From contig DATEVL010000149.1 of assembly GCA_035281845.1 (NCBI GenBank), positions 1-12,792 of the forward strand: a DNA stretch of 12,792 nucleotides. The letters are read 5' to 3'. This document shows positions 1-6,827 of the stretch, one piece after another (positions within the stretch are counted from its first letter, which is position 1; each line of letters begins with the position of its first letter). The notes below the pieces were generated by a model. That model was not told where the DNA came from and made no database searches. It saw only the letters and a program-made list of their open reading frames with translations. This DNA comes from DATEVL01 sp035281845. GTDB lineage: Bacteria; Chloroflexota; Anaerolineae; Anaerolineales; E44-bin32. The translations under genes were made by a program, and so were the position numbers.

Positions 1-596
1 AAGATGTCTACAAGTTGGGCCGGGCCGGCGACGTCAAGAAGGTCGCCGATGGCTATGGCCGCAACTACCTATTCCCCAAAGGGCTGGCCGTGCTGGCGAC
101 GCCAGGCGCCCTGAAACAGTCCGATCGGATCCGGACCTCCGCCGAAACGCAGCGAACAAAACTAAACGAGGAATTGGGCGGCGTCGCCGAGCGCATCGCC
201 GGGCTGACCCTGGTCTTCCCGGCCAAGGCGGGGGAAACCAGCAAGCTGTATGGTTCCATCACAACCGCCATGTTGGCCGAGGCGATCGAGCGTGAGACTG
301 GTTTCGCCGTCGATCGCCGCCAGATCGACAGCCAACCGATCAAGACGCTAGGCGTGCACCTCGGTCGGCTCCGCCTGACGATCGACCTGGTGCCCACGTT
401 CACCGTCGTCGTCCACCGGGAAGGCGAGCCGGTCGAGTCGGCTTATAAGGCGCAGGTTGTTGAAGAAGAGGCCGAAGCCTTCGGCGAACTGAGGGCAGCC
501 CTGGAGGCCGAAGAGAAGGCGGCCCTGGCGGCCGAGGCTGCCCCCGAGGCGGAGCCCGGCGAGGCCGAAGCGCCCGAAGCGCTTCCGTCCGAGTAG
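1..596 (+). CDS. rplI: 50S ribosomal protein L9, 5' partial
   Basis: The reading frame is open from base 3, and the first visible codons read D-V-Y-K-L-G, so the true start lies a few codons beyond the left edge. A TTG at 15 is only an internal leucine. The L9 signature GRAGDVKKVADGYGRNYLFP followed by KG is complete, and the later KLYGSIT and IK.LG.H stretches fit the L9 C-domain. L9 binds 23S rRNA and bridges neighbouring ribosomes. Ordinary L9 is about 150 residues. This one would be about 204, because after the C-domain it carries an extra ~50-residue Ala/Glu-rich acidic tail (from about base 450 to the stop). The stop is directly followed by the RodZ-like gene, so the two are probably cotranscribed. 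Identity is certain; the role of the tail is unknown. Confidence 0.96.
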   Translation, partial: DVYKLGRAGDVKKVADGYGRNYLFPKGLAVLATPGALKQSDRIRTSAETQRTKLNEELGGVAERIAGLTLVFPAKAGETSKLYGSITTAMLAEAIERETGFAVDRRQIDSQPIKTLGVHLGRLRLTIDLVPTFTVVVHREGEPVESAYKAQVVEEEAEAFGELRAALEAEEKAALAAEAAPEAEPGEAEAPEALPSE

Positions 597-617
597 TTGC
601 CTTCCACCGCTGGAATC

Positions 618-1505
618 ATGGAAAGCATCGGTCAGCGCCTGCGGCTGGGGCGCGAGCGTCTGGGACTGTCTCTGGAGGAGGCCGAGCGCACGACTCGGAT
701 TCGCGCTCAGCATCTGGCCGCCCTCGAGCGCAACGACTTCGACTCGCTTCCCTCGCCGGTGCAGGCCCGCGGTTTCCTCAAGAACTATTCCGACTTTCTC
801 AAACTCGACACGGTTCGAGTTCTGCAAGACTATTCGGGCACCATTCCATCCCGGCCCCAGACCGGCGGGCGGCCGGCTGCCGGCCCGGAAGTGCGGGCGC
901 GCCGCCGGGGTTGGCTGTCGACCGACCTGCTTGTGGCGGCGACCATTGCCCTGGGTACGCTGGCCGTGCTGGTATGGGGCGGAGGCCGTGCGATGGCCTC
1001 GCTGCGCGCCGCCTCCGCTTCGGCCGGCGAGAGCTCGGCTTTCCTCCTTCCGACTGCGACACTTGCACCGAGTCCATCCGCCACGATCCTGGCGGAATCG
1101 GCTCCGGCCGCGATCGAGATCGTCGGTGCGTCGCCGACCCTGCCTCCGTTGAACCTCCCGACCGGCCGCATCAGCGTTCGCCTGCTGGTCGTCCAGCGCG
1201 CTTGGGTGCGGGCCCTGGCCGACGGGCAGGTTCGCTATCAGGGGCGAGTCGAGCCCGGCGCCATCCTCGACCTCTCCGGCGACCAGGTGGTGGAGGTCAC
1301 CACCGGCAACGGCGCAGCCTTCCATCTGGCGCTGAACGGAACGGACCTCGGCCTGTTGGGCGGCCTCGACGAAGTCGTCATTCGGCTGTGGACCTCCGAG
1401 GGCGAGATCACTCCGACGCCCACGATCACCCCGACCACCACCCAGACCCCGCGGCCTTCGGCGACTCTGCGCGAGGCGACCACGCTCACGGGGGCAGGCG
1501 GATGA
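618..1505 (+). CDS. RodZ-like membrane protein: cytoplasmic HTH, one TM helix, DUF4115 domain
   Basis: The product is 295 residues from ATG 618. An in-frame TTG at 597, abutting the rplI stop, is possible, but M-E-S-I-G-Q-R-L-R is how the family normally begins. Neither start has a strong ribosome site. Residues 3-65 form a RodZ/HTH_25-type helix-turn-helix (IGQRLRLGRERLGLSLEEAE, then the family-typical P-V-Q-A-R-G-F-L-K-N-Y). A basic patch RARRR (93-97) precedes a membrane helix at about 102-121. Outside the membrane come a low-complexity linker and a DUF4115 beta domain (about 186-255). It ends with a Thr/Pro-rich tail (ITPTPTITPTTTQTPRPS) typical of surface-exposed linkers. RodZ proteins connect MreB filaments to the cell-wall elongation machinery. 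Whether this organism uses it for cell shape cannot be told from the window. Its stop overlaps the rimO start. Confidence 0.85.
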   Translation: MESIGQRLRLGRERLGLSLEEAERTTRIRAQHLAALERNDFDSLPSPVQARGFLKNYSDFLKLDTVRVLQDYSGTIPSRPQTGGRPAAGPEVRARRRGWLSTDLLVAATIALGTLAVLVWGGGRAMASLRAASASAGESSAFLLPTATLAPSPSATILAESAPAAIEIVGASPTLPPLNLPTGRISVRLLVVQRAWVRALADGQVRYQGRVEPGAILDLSGDQVVEVTTGNGAAFHLALNGTDLGLLGGLDEVVIRLWTSEGEITPTPTITPTTTQTPRPSATLREATTLTGAGG

Positions 1506-3037
1506 CCGCGCTTAGCGTCCCGGAGGGGATCGCGCTTCACATCGCGCTTCGCATCCCGTCGGGGATCCCGAAGGGGACCGCGCTTAGTCGCGCTTCGCAT
1601 CGCGCTTCGCATCCCGTAGGGGATCCCGCAGGGGACCCCGAAGGGGGCGTCCCGGAGGGGATCGCAGGCCGTCCTCGCTTTCACCTGGTTTCGCTTGGCT
1701 GTGCCAAGAACACGGTCGACTCCGAGTCGATGGCGACGTTGCTGGCGCGCGACGGATTTCAAGCCACGACCGAGGCGGCGAAGGCCGACGTCCTGATCGT
1801 CAACACCTGTGGTTTCATCGCCCCGGCGCGCGACGAATCAATGCGGCATCTGCGCCAACTGGCCGCGGACAAGAAGTCGGGTCAATTGCTGATCGCCGCC
1901 GGTTGCCTGACGCAGCGCTATGGCGCCGAGGTGGCGCGCCAGGTGCCGGGGGTCGACGGGCTCTTGGGAACGCGCCGCTGGATGGATATCGTCGAGCTGG
2001 TGCACCGGCTGCGGCGCGGCCAGGCGCCTGCGCTGCGCTACGACCTCCCGCCGGCCCCGACCGTGGGGCGCGACGAACGCGGCGTGCTGCGGGCCGCCGT
2101 GCAGGGGGCCAGCGCCTACCTGAAGATCGCCGACGGCTGCCGCCGACCTTGTACGTTCTGTGCCATCCCGGCCATCAAAGGCACCGCCGTCAGCCGCCCG
2201 CTGCCCACGCTGGTGGACGAAGTCCGGCAGTTGGAGCAGCTCGGCGTCCGCGAGGTCATTCTGATCGCGCAAGATACGACGGACTACGGCCATGACCTGG
2301 GAATGCGCCACGGCTTGGCGGCATTGCTCGAGGCGTTGTTGTCGGCGGCTCCAGCCATCGACTGGTTCCGCGTGCTCTACGCCTATCCGGGCGCGGTCAC
2401 GGAACGGCTGATCGATGTGATGGCTTCCGAGCCTCGGCTGCTGGCCTACCTGGATATGCCGCTGCAGCATGCCCACCCGGCGGTGCTGCGCCGAATGCGT
2501 CGGCCGGCCAACATGACGTCCGTCGTGCGGACCCTGCAACGACTGCGCCATGCTCGGCCGGGAATGGCCCTGCGCACCACCTTCATCGTCGGCTTCCCGG
2601 GGGAGACCGAGGACGAGTTCGAGACTCTGATGGACTTCGTCGATGAGATGCGATTCGATCGCGTCGGGGTATTCCCCTTCTCCTTCGAACCGGGCACGGC
2701 GAGCGAGCCGCTGGGCGATCCGGTGCCGGCGGAAGTGAAGGAGGATCGTCGCCGGCGGCTCATGGAGAAACAGCAGCAGATTTCGTTGGAGGCCAACCAA
2801 GCGCAGGTTGGCCGGGTGCTGCCGGTGTTGATCGAGGGCATCGACGGCGCGCTGTCGATCGGGCGATCGTATCGCGACGCTCCGGAGATCGACGGGCTGG
2901 TGATCGTGGAGGGGGAGATCCCGCCCGGCGAGTTGGCGCCGGTGCGGATCACCGGCGCCATGGCTTACGATTTGACCGGAGTGGTCGAGGTTTCGCCCGA
3001 GCCGGTGATCATCCGGTCGGCGATAACGGTGACCTAG
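1502..3037 (+). CDS. rimO: Ribosomal protein S12 methylthiotransferase RimO with repeat-encoded N-terminal extension
   Basis: RimO is a radical-SAM enzyme that adds a methylthio group to a conserved aspartate of ribosomal protein S12. This protein is 511 residues. From residue ~58 it is canonical: the MTTase domain starts FHLVSLGCAKN and has cysteines 67, 103 and 135. The radical-SAM cluster motif is C213-R-R-P-C217-T-F-C220, followed by SRP and GGE-type elements. A TRAM domain closes the protein from about residue 440. Usual RimO is about 430-450 residues. The extra ~57 N-terminal residues are encoded by tandem CCCGNNGGGG-type repeats. The start ATG 1502 overlaps the previous stop as ATGA. 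No ATG, GTG or TTG lies between the repeat and the first cluster cysteine (next ATG is 1730, after C67), so an active enzyme should include the repeat peptide. The radical-SAM cysteines and overall order separate it from MiaB-type relatives with good confidence. Confidence 0.93.
   Translation: MTALSVPEGIALHIALRIPSGIPKGTALSRASHRASHPVGDPAGDPEGGVPEGIAGRPRFHLVSLGCAKNTVDSESMATLLARDGFQATTEAAKADVLIVNTCGFIAPARDESMRHLRQLAADKKSGQLLIAAGCLTQRYGAEVARQVPGVDGLLGTRRWMDIVELVHRLRRGQAPALRYDLPPAPTVGRDERGVLRAAVQGASAYLKIADGCRRPCTFCAIPAIKGTAVSRPLPTLVDEVRQLEQLGVREVILIAQDTTDYGHDLGMRHGLAALLEALLSAAPAIDWFRVLYAYPGAVTERLIDVMASEPRLLAYLDMPLQHAHPAVLRRMRRPANMTSVVRTLQRLRHARPGMALRTTFIVGFPGETEDEFETLMDFVDEMRFDRVGVFPFSFEPGTASEPLGDPVPAEVKEDRRRRLMEKQQQISLEANQAQVGRVLPVLIEGIDGALSIGRSYRDAPEIDGLVIVEGEIPPGELAPVRITGAMAYDLTGVVEVSPEPVIIRSAITVT
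1504..1672 (+). repeat. Tandem palindromic repeat inside the rimO 5' coding region
   Basis: Seven copies of a CCCGNNGGGG core begin at 1519, 1555, 1567, 1613, 1625, 1637 and 1651. They alternate with copies of GCGCTTCGCATC. An 18-base string, ATCGCGCTTCGCATCCCG, occurs exactly at 1541-1558 and 1599-1616, and once more outside the gene at 3066-3083. GACCGCGCTTAG occurs at 1504 and 1576, so the repeat begins at the last base of the rimO start codon. The whole stretch is open in the rimO frame and encodes Gly/Pro/Ser/Ala/His-rich sequence unlike any RimO N-terminus. Confidence 0.85.
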
Positions 3038-3314
3038 GACTCTCTCGCATTTGTCACCCCCGCGAATCGCGCTTCGCATCCCGACGTGAAGGCTGACGCG
3101 GCTGGAAGGGCGCGCTTCGACATCATCCCTGAGCGAAGGTGAAGGATGCCACGCCCTCGCCCTGCTCGGCCTCGACCCTCTTCAGGGTGCCCGCCCTTGG
3201 CGCACGGCACCGCTTCCGGCGAGCCGCCCTTGGCGCCCTGCCCCCTGGGGGCGCCCGAAGGGGCGTAGAGGGCGAAGGGCGTAATGTGCGAAGGGCAGAG
3301 GGCGGGGCCTCTGA
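3038..3314. repeat. Intergenic region of mixed short repeats between convergent rimO and DUF1232 genes
   Basis: There is no gene here. An 18-base copy of the rimO-internal repeat lies at 3066-3083. CCGCCCTTGGCGC occurs twice, at 3191-3203 and 3224-3236. A strong hairpin (3232-3255, GGCGCCC pairing with GGGCGCC across a C/T-rich loop) and a run of purine-rich AGGGCGAAGGGC-like units (3256-3306) follow. The hairpin sits between two converging genes and could act in termination for either, but no T-run follows it on either strand. Confidence 0.55.
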
Positions 3315-3680
3315 TCAGCTGGAAGGGGGCTGCGACTTCGGATCGTCGAGTTCGGCGGGAGGCGCTGGGTGTTCGTCGGCCTCGTGCCACTCGGCATCGA
3401 CGACCGAGTGCAACGAATCCGTGTGCTCTTTGACAACTTCCGGCGGGCAAAGTTCCACGAACAGGATGCTGCCGAGCCAGATCACCACGGCGTCGTCGAT
3501 CGGGCCGATGACCAGATCGGGGATCAGCAGGTAGAGCAAAGTTCCGATCGGCAGGAGCTTGAGCAGAGGGTTGACGCGCCGATCGCCCATCAAGCGCAAG
3601 ATCAGCTTCAGGCGGACACCGAGCTCGTAAAGCACCCCGCCGCCCTGGCTGGGGACGATCTTTCGCTGCCGATCGGCCAT
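3315..3680 (-). CDS. DUF1232 (YkvA-type) small membrane protein
   Basis: The protein is 121 residues from ATG 3680, preceded on the minus strand by GGGAG with about seven bases of spacing. The frame is open further upstream to 3755, but that part has no ribosome site and crosses the promoter. Residues about 36-70 match the DUF1232 core: RRVNPLLKLLPIGTLLYLLI, then PDLVIGPIDDAVVIW with the family's P-D...D-D signature, forming hydrophobic hairpin-like segments. The C-terminal ~40 residues are acidic and proline-rich (HPAPPAELDDPKSQPPSS). DUF1232 proteins are widespread small membrane-associated proteins of unknown function. The gene is convergent to rimO and divergent from the PepSY-like gene, so it is transcribed on its own. 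Confidence 0.85.
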   Translation of the reverse strand: MADRQRKIVPSQGGGVLYELGVRLKLILRLMGDRRVNPLLKLLPIGTLLYLLIPDLVIGPIDDAVVIWLGSILFVELCPPEVVKEHTDSLHSVVDAEWHEADEHPAPPAELDDPKSQPPSS

Positions 3681-3698
3681 CCGTATCTCCCGGGCCGC

Positions 3699-3704
3699 AT
3701 TATA
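3699..3704 (-). promoter_or_regulatory. -10 box TATAAT for the DUF1232 gene
   Basis: Read on the minus strand this is a perfect TATAAT, rare in such GC-rich DNA. It lies 18 bases upstream of the chosen ATG, so the transcript would begin about 12 bases before the start codon, just ahead of the GGGAG ribosome site. No good -35 is seen at the usual spacing. Confidence 0.5.
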
Positions 3705-3834
3705 CCCGCCGACGGCGGATCTCCGCCGGACAGAACCCTGCATCTTCGCTGACAAGTCGACGGGGGCAACTCCGCCGAGGGCGGCCCGGCCTGCCGCCCG
3801 GTCCTCGATCGACGCCGGCAGAGATTCCCTGAGC

Positions 3835-3853
3835 CTTTACAGAACCTTCATTC
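3835..3853 (+). promoter_or_regulatory. Candidate response-regulator operator upstream of the PepSY-like gene
   Basis: The sequence CTTTACAGAACCTTCAT shows two related half-sites (CTTTAC and CTTCAT) whose starts are 11 bp apart. This is the spacing typical of OmpR/PhoB-family tandem binding sites. It matches 14 of 17 bases with the element at 6828-6844 upstream of the first SHOCT gene. It lies 71 bases before the downstream ORF's ATG stop-free leader ends, at ATG 3923. Function is inferred from recurrence and from the neighbouring two-component genes. Confidence 0.45.
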
Positions 3854-3922
3854 CTCTCGCACGCGGCCTTCAACGACGGACCGTAGGATGAAATCGCCAA
3901 TTCTGACTGCGGAGTGTGAGCC

Positions 3923-4852
3923 ATGAACAAAGGTTTGCGTGTTGTCCTGATCGTGATCGCCGCCATCGTTGCGGCTGGTACCCTGCTTCTGGCGGGCATG
4001 GCCATCGACCGATATGCGTCGGCGAGCCTGGTTGGTTGGCCCAGCGGGATGGCCAGGAGTTTCTTCGGCGGGACGTTCGATCGCGCCGGAAGGTTTGGCG
4101 GAATGGGCCCCGGGATGATGCAGGGGTATGGCGCAGGCGGTTTCACCGGCGGCATGACCCCGGCACTCGCGCCCGGGGCAGGTGTGGGGCGGACGTGGGG
4201 CGGGTACGGCGCCGGCGGAATGATGGGCTATCGCGCCGGCGGGACGATCGGCCGCGGGATGACCCCGGCACCTGCGCCCGGGGCAGGTGTGGGGTACGGC
4301 GCGCCAAGTGCCGCAGGCCTCTCCAACCTCGAGCCTCTGTCTCTCGATCAGGCGGCGGGTGCGGTGAAGGCCTATCTGGCCTCCCTGGGTGATGAGAACC
4401 TGACCTTGGGCGAGATCATGATCTTCGATAACCAAGCTTACGCCCAGATCCTTGAGTCCGACACCGGCTTCGGGGCCCAGGAAGTCCTGGTGGATCCGGT
4501 GACGCTCGCGGTATACCCGGAGTACGGGCCGAACATGATGTGGAATCAGAAGTACGGGATGATGGGCCACATGGGATCGTTCGGCGATTCACTCGCAGGG
4601 GCGGTAGGGTCACCAGAAGACATGCCGGTCACGGCCGACGAAGCCGTTGCTAAGGCCCAAGCCTATCTGACCAGCTACCTTCCTGGGACGTCGGTGGAGG
4701 AAGCCGATCCTTTCTACGGCTACTACACCTTGGACATTCTGCGGGCTGGCGAGCCGATCGGCATGTTGAGCGTCCATGGTTATACCGGCCAGGTCTTCGT
4801 GCACACCTGGCACGGCCATTTCGTGGAAATGGCCGAAGCCGGCATCGGGTAA
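3923..4852 (+). CDS. Secreted or membrane-anchored Met/Gly/His-rich protein with two PepSY-like repeats
   Basis: The protein is 309 residues; GGAG at 3911 precedes the ATG by eight bases. Residues 5-27 are a hydrophobic helix (signal peptide or membrane anchor, no lipobox cysteine). Residues 37-130 are a Gly/Met-rich low-complexity region containing M-T-P-A-x-A-P-G-A-G-V-G twice (78-89 and 113-124). Two PepSY-like units follow, at about 139-200 (LSLDQAAGAVKAYLASLG...DPVTLAVYPEYGP) and 236-298 (VTADEAVAKAQAYL...GYTGQVFVHTW). Between them is a methionine-rich segment GPNMMWNQKYGMMGHMG (202-218), and the C-terminus has HTWHGHF (294-300). PepSY domains are extracytoplasmic and often linked to inhibition or ligand sensing. 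The Met/His clusters could bind Cu(I) or another soft metal. This is inferred. It lies just upstream of a two-component system and shares a leader motif with the SHOCT gene, so it is probably a target or accessory of that system. Confidence 0.75.
   Translation: MNKGLRVVLIVIAAIVAAGTLLLAGMAIDRYASASLVGWPSGMARSFFGGTFDRAGRFGGMGPGMMQGYGAGGFTGGMTPALAPGAGVGRTWGGYGAGGMMGYRAGGTIGRGMTPAPAPGAGVGYGAPSAAGLSNLEPLSLDQAAGAVKAYLASLGDENLTLGEIMIFDNQAYAQILESDTGFGAQEVLVDPVTLAVYPEYGPNMMWNQKYGMMGHMGSFGDSLAGAVGSPEDMPVTADEAVAKAQAYLTSYLPGTSVEEADPFYGYYTLDILRAGEPIGMLSVHGYTGQVFVHTWHGHFVEMAEAGIG
4154..4294 (+). repeat. Internal duplication in the PepSY-like gene
   Basis: A 36-base stretch at 4154-4189 (starting ATGACCCCGGCA) recurs at 4259-4294 with two mismatches. 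The offset is exactly 105 bases (35 codons), so frame is kept. The duplication lies in the Gly/Met-rich linker and not in the folded PepSY-like units. Confidence 0.8.
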
Positions 4853-4890
4853 CCTGGTGTGGGGGCCATCCACCGACGGGTCCGCGGCGC

Positions 4891-4923
4891 TTGACAACGG
4901 CTCTTGACTGTGGCAAGGATAAT
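4891..4923 (+). promoter_or_regulatory. Possible promoter of the two-component operon
   Basis: A perfect TTGACA at 4891-4896 and a GATAAT at 4918-4923 are present, but the 21-base gap is longer than the usual 16-18. A second TTGACT lies at 4904, giving a CTTGAC direct repeat 13 bases apart. Activator-dependent initiation or autoregulation would be compatible with this layout. Confidence 0.3.
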
Positions 4924-4924
4924 T

Positions 4925-4958
4925 GGGCGGCCGATCTCCGTTTCGAGATCGGCCACCC
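4925..4958 (+). promoter_or_regulatory. 5' leader hairpin of the two-component operon
   Basis: GGCCGATCTC (4929-4938) and GAGATCGGCC (4945-4954) form a perfect 10-bp stem with a six-base loop. The stem extends to 13 of 14 pairs with GGGC/ACCC outside. No T-run follows, so it is not an intrinsic terminator. It sits right after the putative -10 and ends 10 bases before the AGGAGG ribosome site. It may be an mRNA-stabilising leader structure or a dyad operator. Confidence 0.6.
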
Positions 4959-4980
4959 GATTGCCATCAGGAGGACATCG

Positions 4981-5667
4981 GTGGGAGAAGCGAGGATCTT
5001 GGTCGTCGACGATGAGCGCAGTATCCTCGACCTGGTGACGGCCTACCTCCAACCCGAGGGATATCGGGTCTATACGGCAGCGGATGGGCCGACCGCACTG
5101 AAGGCGGCCCGTTCCTTCAAACCCGACCTGGTCGTGTTGGACGTGATGCTGCCCGGGATGGACGGCCTGGAAGTGCTGTCGCAGCTCCGCCGCGAGGGCC
5201 ATGCCTACGTCATCCTGCTCACCGCCAGGGCCGAGGAGACGGATAAGATCGTCGGCCTGTCGGTGGGCGCCGACGACTATCTCACCAAACCCTTCAGCCC
5301 ACGCGAGCTGACGGCGCGGATCAAGGCGGCGCTGCGCCGCCTACGCATGGGACAGGATCTTCCTGGCGCGGCCATTCTCTCTTTCGCCCACATCCGCGTC
5401 GATACGGGAAGTCGAAAAGTGTGGGTGGACGATCGACCCGTTGAGCTCACCACGATCGAGTTTGACCTGTTGCGGACTCTGGCCGCGGTCCCCGGCCGGG
5501 TGTTAAGCCGCGAGCAGCTCCTGGAAAAGGTCTGGGGCTACGATTACTACGGCGAGGCGCGGGTGGTCGATGTTCATATCGGCCACATCCGGCGCAAGTT
5601 AGGGGAAGACCGCTTCATCGCCACTGTCAGAGGAGCCGGGTACCGGTTCGAGGATGACGAAACATGA
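4981..5667 (+). CDS. OmpR/PhoB-family response regulator
   Basis: The protein is 228 residues from GTG 4981, chosen because AGGAGG (4969-4974) precedes it by six bases and the receiver domain begins straight away. An in-frame TTG at 4891 would translate the promoter and hairpin. The receiver (about 4-120) shows acidic D10-D11, phospho-acceptor D54 in VVLDVMLPGMDG, T81 and K103 in LTKPF. The C-terminal winged helix (about 132-224) has ELTTIEFDLLRTLA, SREQLLEKVWGYDYYGEARV, DVHIGHIRRKLGE and TVRGAGYRF, all typical of OmpR-type DNA-binding domains. All catalytic residues are intact. The kinase gene overlaps its stop by ATGA, so the pair is translationally coupled. Likely targets are the flanking PepSY-like and SHOCT genes, which share an upstream motif. 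Confidence 0.95.
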   Translation: MGEARILVVDDERSILDLVTAYLQPEGYRVYTAADGPTALKAARSFKPDLVVLDVMLPGMDGLEVLSQLRREGHAYVILLTARAEETDKIVGLSVGADDYLTKPFSPRELTARIKAALRRLRMGQDLPGAAILSFAHIRVDTGSRKVWVDDRPVELTTIEFDLLRTLAAVPGRVLSREQLLEKVWGYDYYGEARVVDVHIGHIRRKLGEDRFIATVRGAGYRFEDDET

Positions 5668-6806
5668 ATCTTCTTGGAGCGGTCCGCAGCCGGCTGGGAT
5701 GGAAGATCTTTCTGTCCTACCTCATTGTCATCGTCGTCGGCGTCGTCGTGCTGGCGATGGCAGCCGAGCTAGCGGTGCCGACATCTTTCGACCGCCATTT
5801 GGCCGGGATGGACTCGATGATGGGGCAAGCCGGAATGGGCGTCGGAGGTGAGATGGACCTCTTCGCCGGCTTCCGAGCCGCAGTCAGCGAGTCGCTTTTC
5901 CTGGCAGCTATCGCGGCAATGTTGGCCGCGGTCGTGTTGAGCCTGCTCGTCAGTCGCCGCGTGGTCGAGCCGGTCCGGGGGATGATGGCGGCCAGCCACC
6001 GCATCGCGGAGGGGAACTTCGATGAACGGGTCGGGCTGCGAGGCTCGGCGGCGCCGGAGGAGATGGATGAGCTCGACCGGCTGGCCGTGTCCTTCAACCA
6101 AATGGCTGCCCGTCTGGAGCGGACGGAGGTGATGCGCCGGGAGCTGATCGGCGACGTGGCCCACGAATTGCGCACGCCGCTGAGCGCCATCCGGGGCTGG
6201 CTCGAAGGGCTGCTCGACGGGGTTCTCCCGCCCGACGAAGAGAATCTGATGCGTGTCTATCAGGAGGCGAGCCGACTTCAACGGTTGGTCGACGACTTGC
6301 AAGAGCTCAGCCGAGTCGAGGCGGGAGCCTTCGAGTTGAAAGTTCAGCCCATCTCACCGGCGCGCCTTGTCAACCATGCCGTCGACCGCCTGGCTCGGCA
6401 GTTCGAGGAAAAGGAAGTGAAACTAGAGGTCGGCCTTCCGTCCGTCTTGCCGCTCGTTCTTGCCGATGAGGACCGCATCGCGCAGGTGCTGCTGAACCTG
6501 CTGGGGAACGCCTTGCAGTACACGCCGGGCCGTCGCACGGTGAAAATCGGCGCCTCTCGACAAGACGACCAGGTGGTATTCGACGTCCGGGACGAGGGCA
6601 TCGGCATTCCGGCCGAGCACCTATCTCATGTTTTCACCCGCTTCTATCGCGTCGACCACTCCCGCTCCCGGCCCGGCGGCGGAAGCGGCATCGGCCTGAC
6701 GATCGCCAAGCACCTGGTGGAGGCCCATGGCGGCCGCATCTGGGCCGAGAGTCCCGGCCCCGAGCAGGGCAGCACGTTCCGCTTCACGCTGCTCCTCGCC
6801 GGCTGA
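5664..6806 (+). CDS. Membrane sensor histidine kinase (HAMP, HisKA, HATPase_c) with Met-rich sensor loop
   Basis: The protein is 380 residues; its ATG overlaps the response-regulator stop. Two membrane helices (about 14-35 and 76-97) enclose a short extracytoplasmic loop of ~40 residues with GMDSMMGQAGMGVGGEM (48-64), that is five methionines in 17 residues. HAMP covers about 98-150. The HisKA motif DVAHELRTPLSAIRG places the phospho-histidine at 167. In the ATPase domain the N box has N282 (LLNLLGNALQYTP), the G1 box is D310-EGIGIP and the G2 box is GGGSGIGLTIAK (338-349). All key residues are present. The small loop leaves little room for a folded sensor domain, so sensing probably uses the Met-rich loop, the membrane, or a partner such as the secreted PepSY-like protein. 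Cu(I)/Ag(I) sensing is a reasonable guess but is not shown. Confidence 0.95.
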   Translation: MNLLGAVRSRLGWKIFLSYLIVIVVGVVVLAMAAELAVPTSFDRHLAGMDSMMGQAGMGVGGEMDLFAGFRAAVSESLFLAAIAAMLAAVVLSLLVSRRVVEPVRGMMAASHRIAEGNFDERVGLRGSAAPEEMDELDRLAVSFNQMAARLERTEVMRRELIGDVAHELRTPLSAIRGWLEGLLDGVLPPDEENLMRVYQEASRLQRLVDDLQELSRVEAGAFELKVQPISPARLVNHAVDRLARQFEEKEVKLEVGLPSVLPLVLADEDRIAQVLLNLLGNALQYTPGRRTVKIGASRQDDQVVFDVRDEGIGIPAEHLSHVFTRFYRVDHSRSRPGGGSGIGLTIAKHLVEAHGGRIWAESPGPEQGSTFRFTLLLAG

Positions 6807-6827
6807 GACCCGCCTCCAGCCGCGAAT

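Noticed and set aside
348..1325. 325-codon minus-strand open frame opposite rplI and the RodZ-like gene
   Set aside because: It is an antisense shadow of two clear genes, with low-complexity Arg/Gly/Gln content and no ribosome site; long antisense frames are usual in GC-rich DNA.
911..1501. Long open frame continuing upstream of rimO through the RodZ-like gene
   Set aside because: It is out of frame with the recognisable RodZ-like domains and gives Arg/Pro/Gly-rich non-protein-like sequence; rimO similarity starts only near 1676 and ATG 1502 is the natural coupled start.
1504..1672. CRISPR-like array in the repeat of rimO
   Set aside because: Units are short, irregularly spaced and without spacers of constant length, and no cas gene is near.
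1838..3079. 413-codon minus-strand open frame opposite rimO
   Set aside because: It mirrors the codon pattern of rimO, is rich in Arg/His/Gln and has no recognisable domain.
3681..3755. N-terminal extension of the DUF1232 protein to 3755
   Set aside because: The extension would translate through the TATAAT promoter, lacks a ribosome site and has no family similarity; ATG 3680 has GGGAG at good spacing.
4853..4890. Terminator between the PepSY-like gene and the response-regulator gene
   Set aside because: Only a weak, bulged stem (GGTG-TGG with CCA-TC-CACC) is present and no T-run follows.
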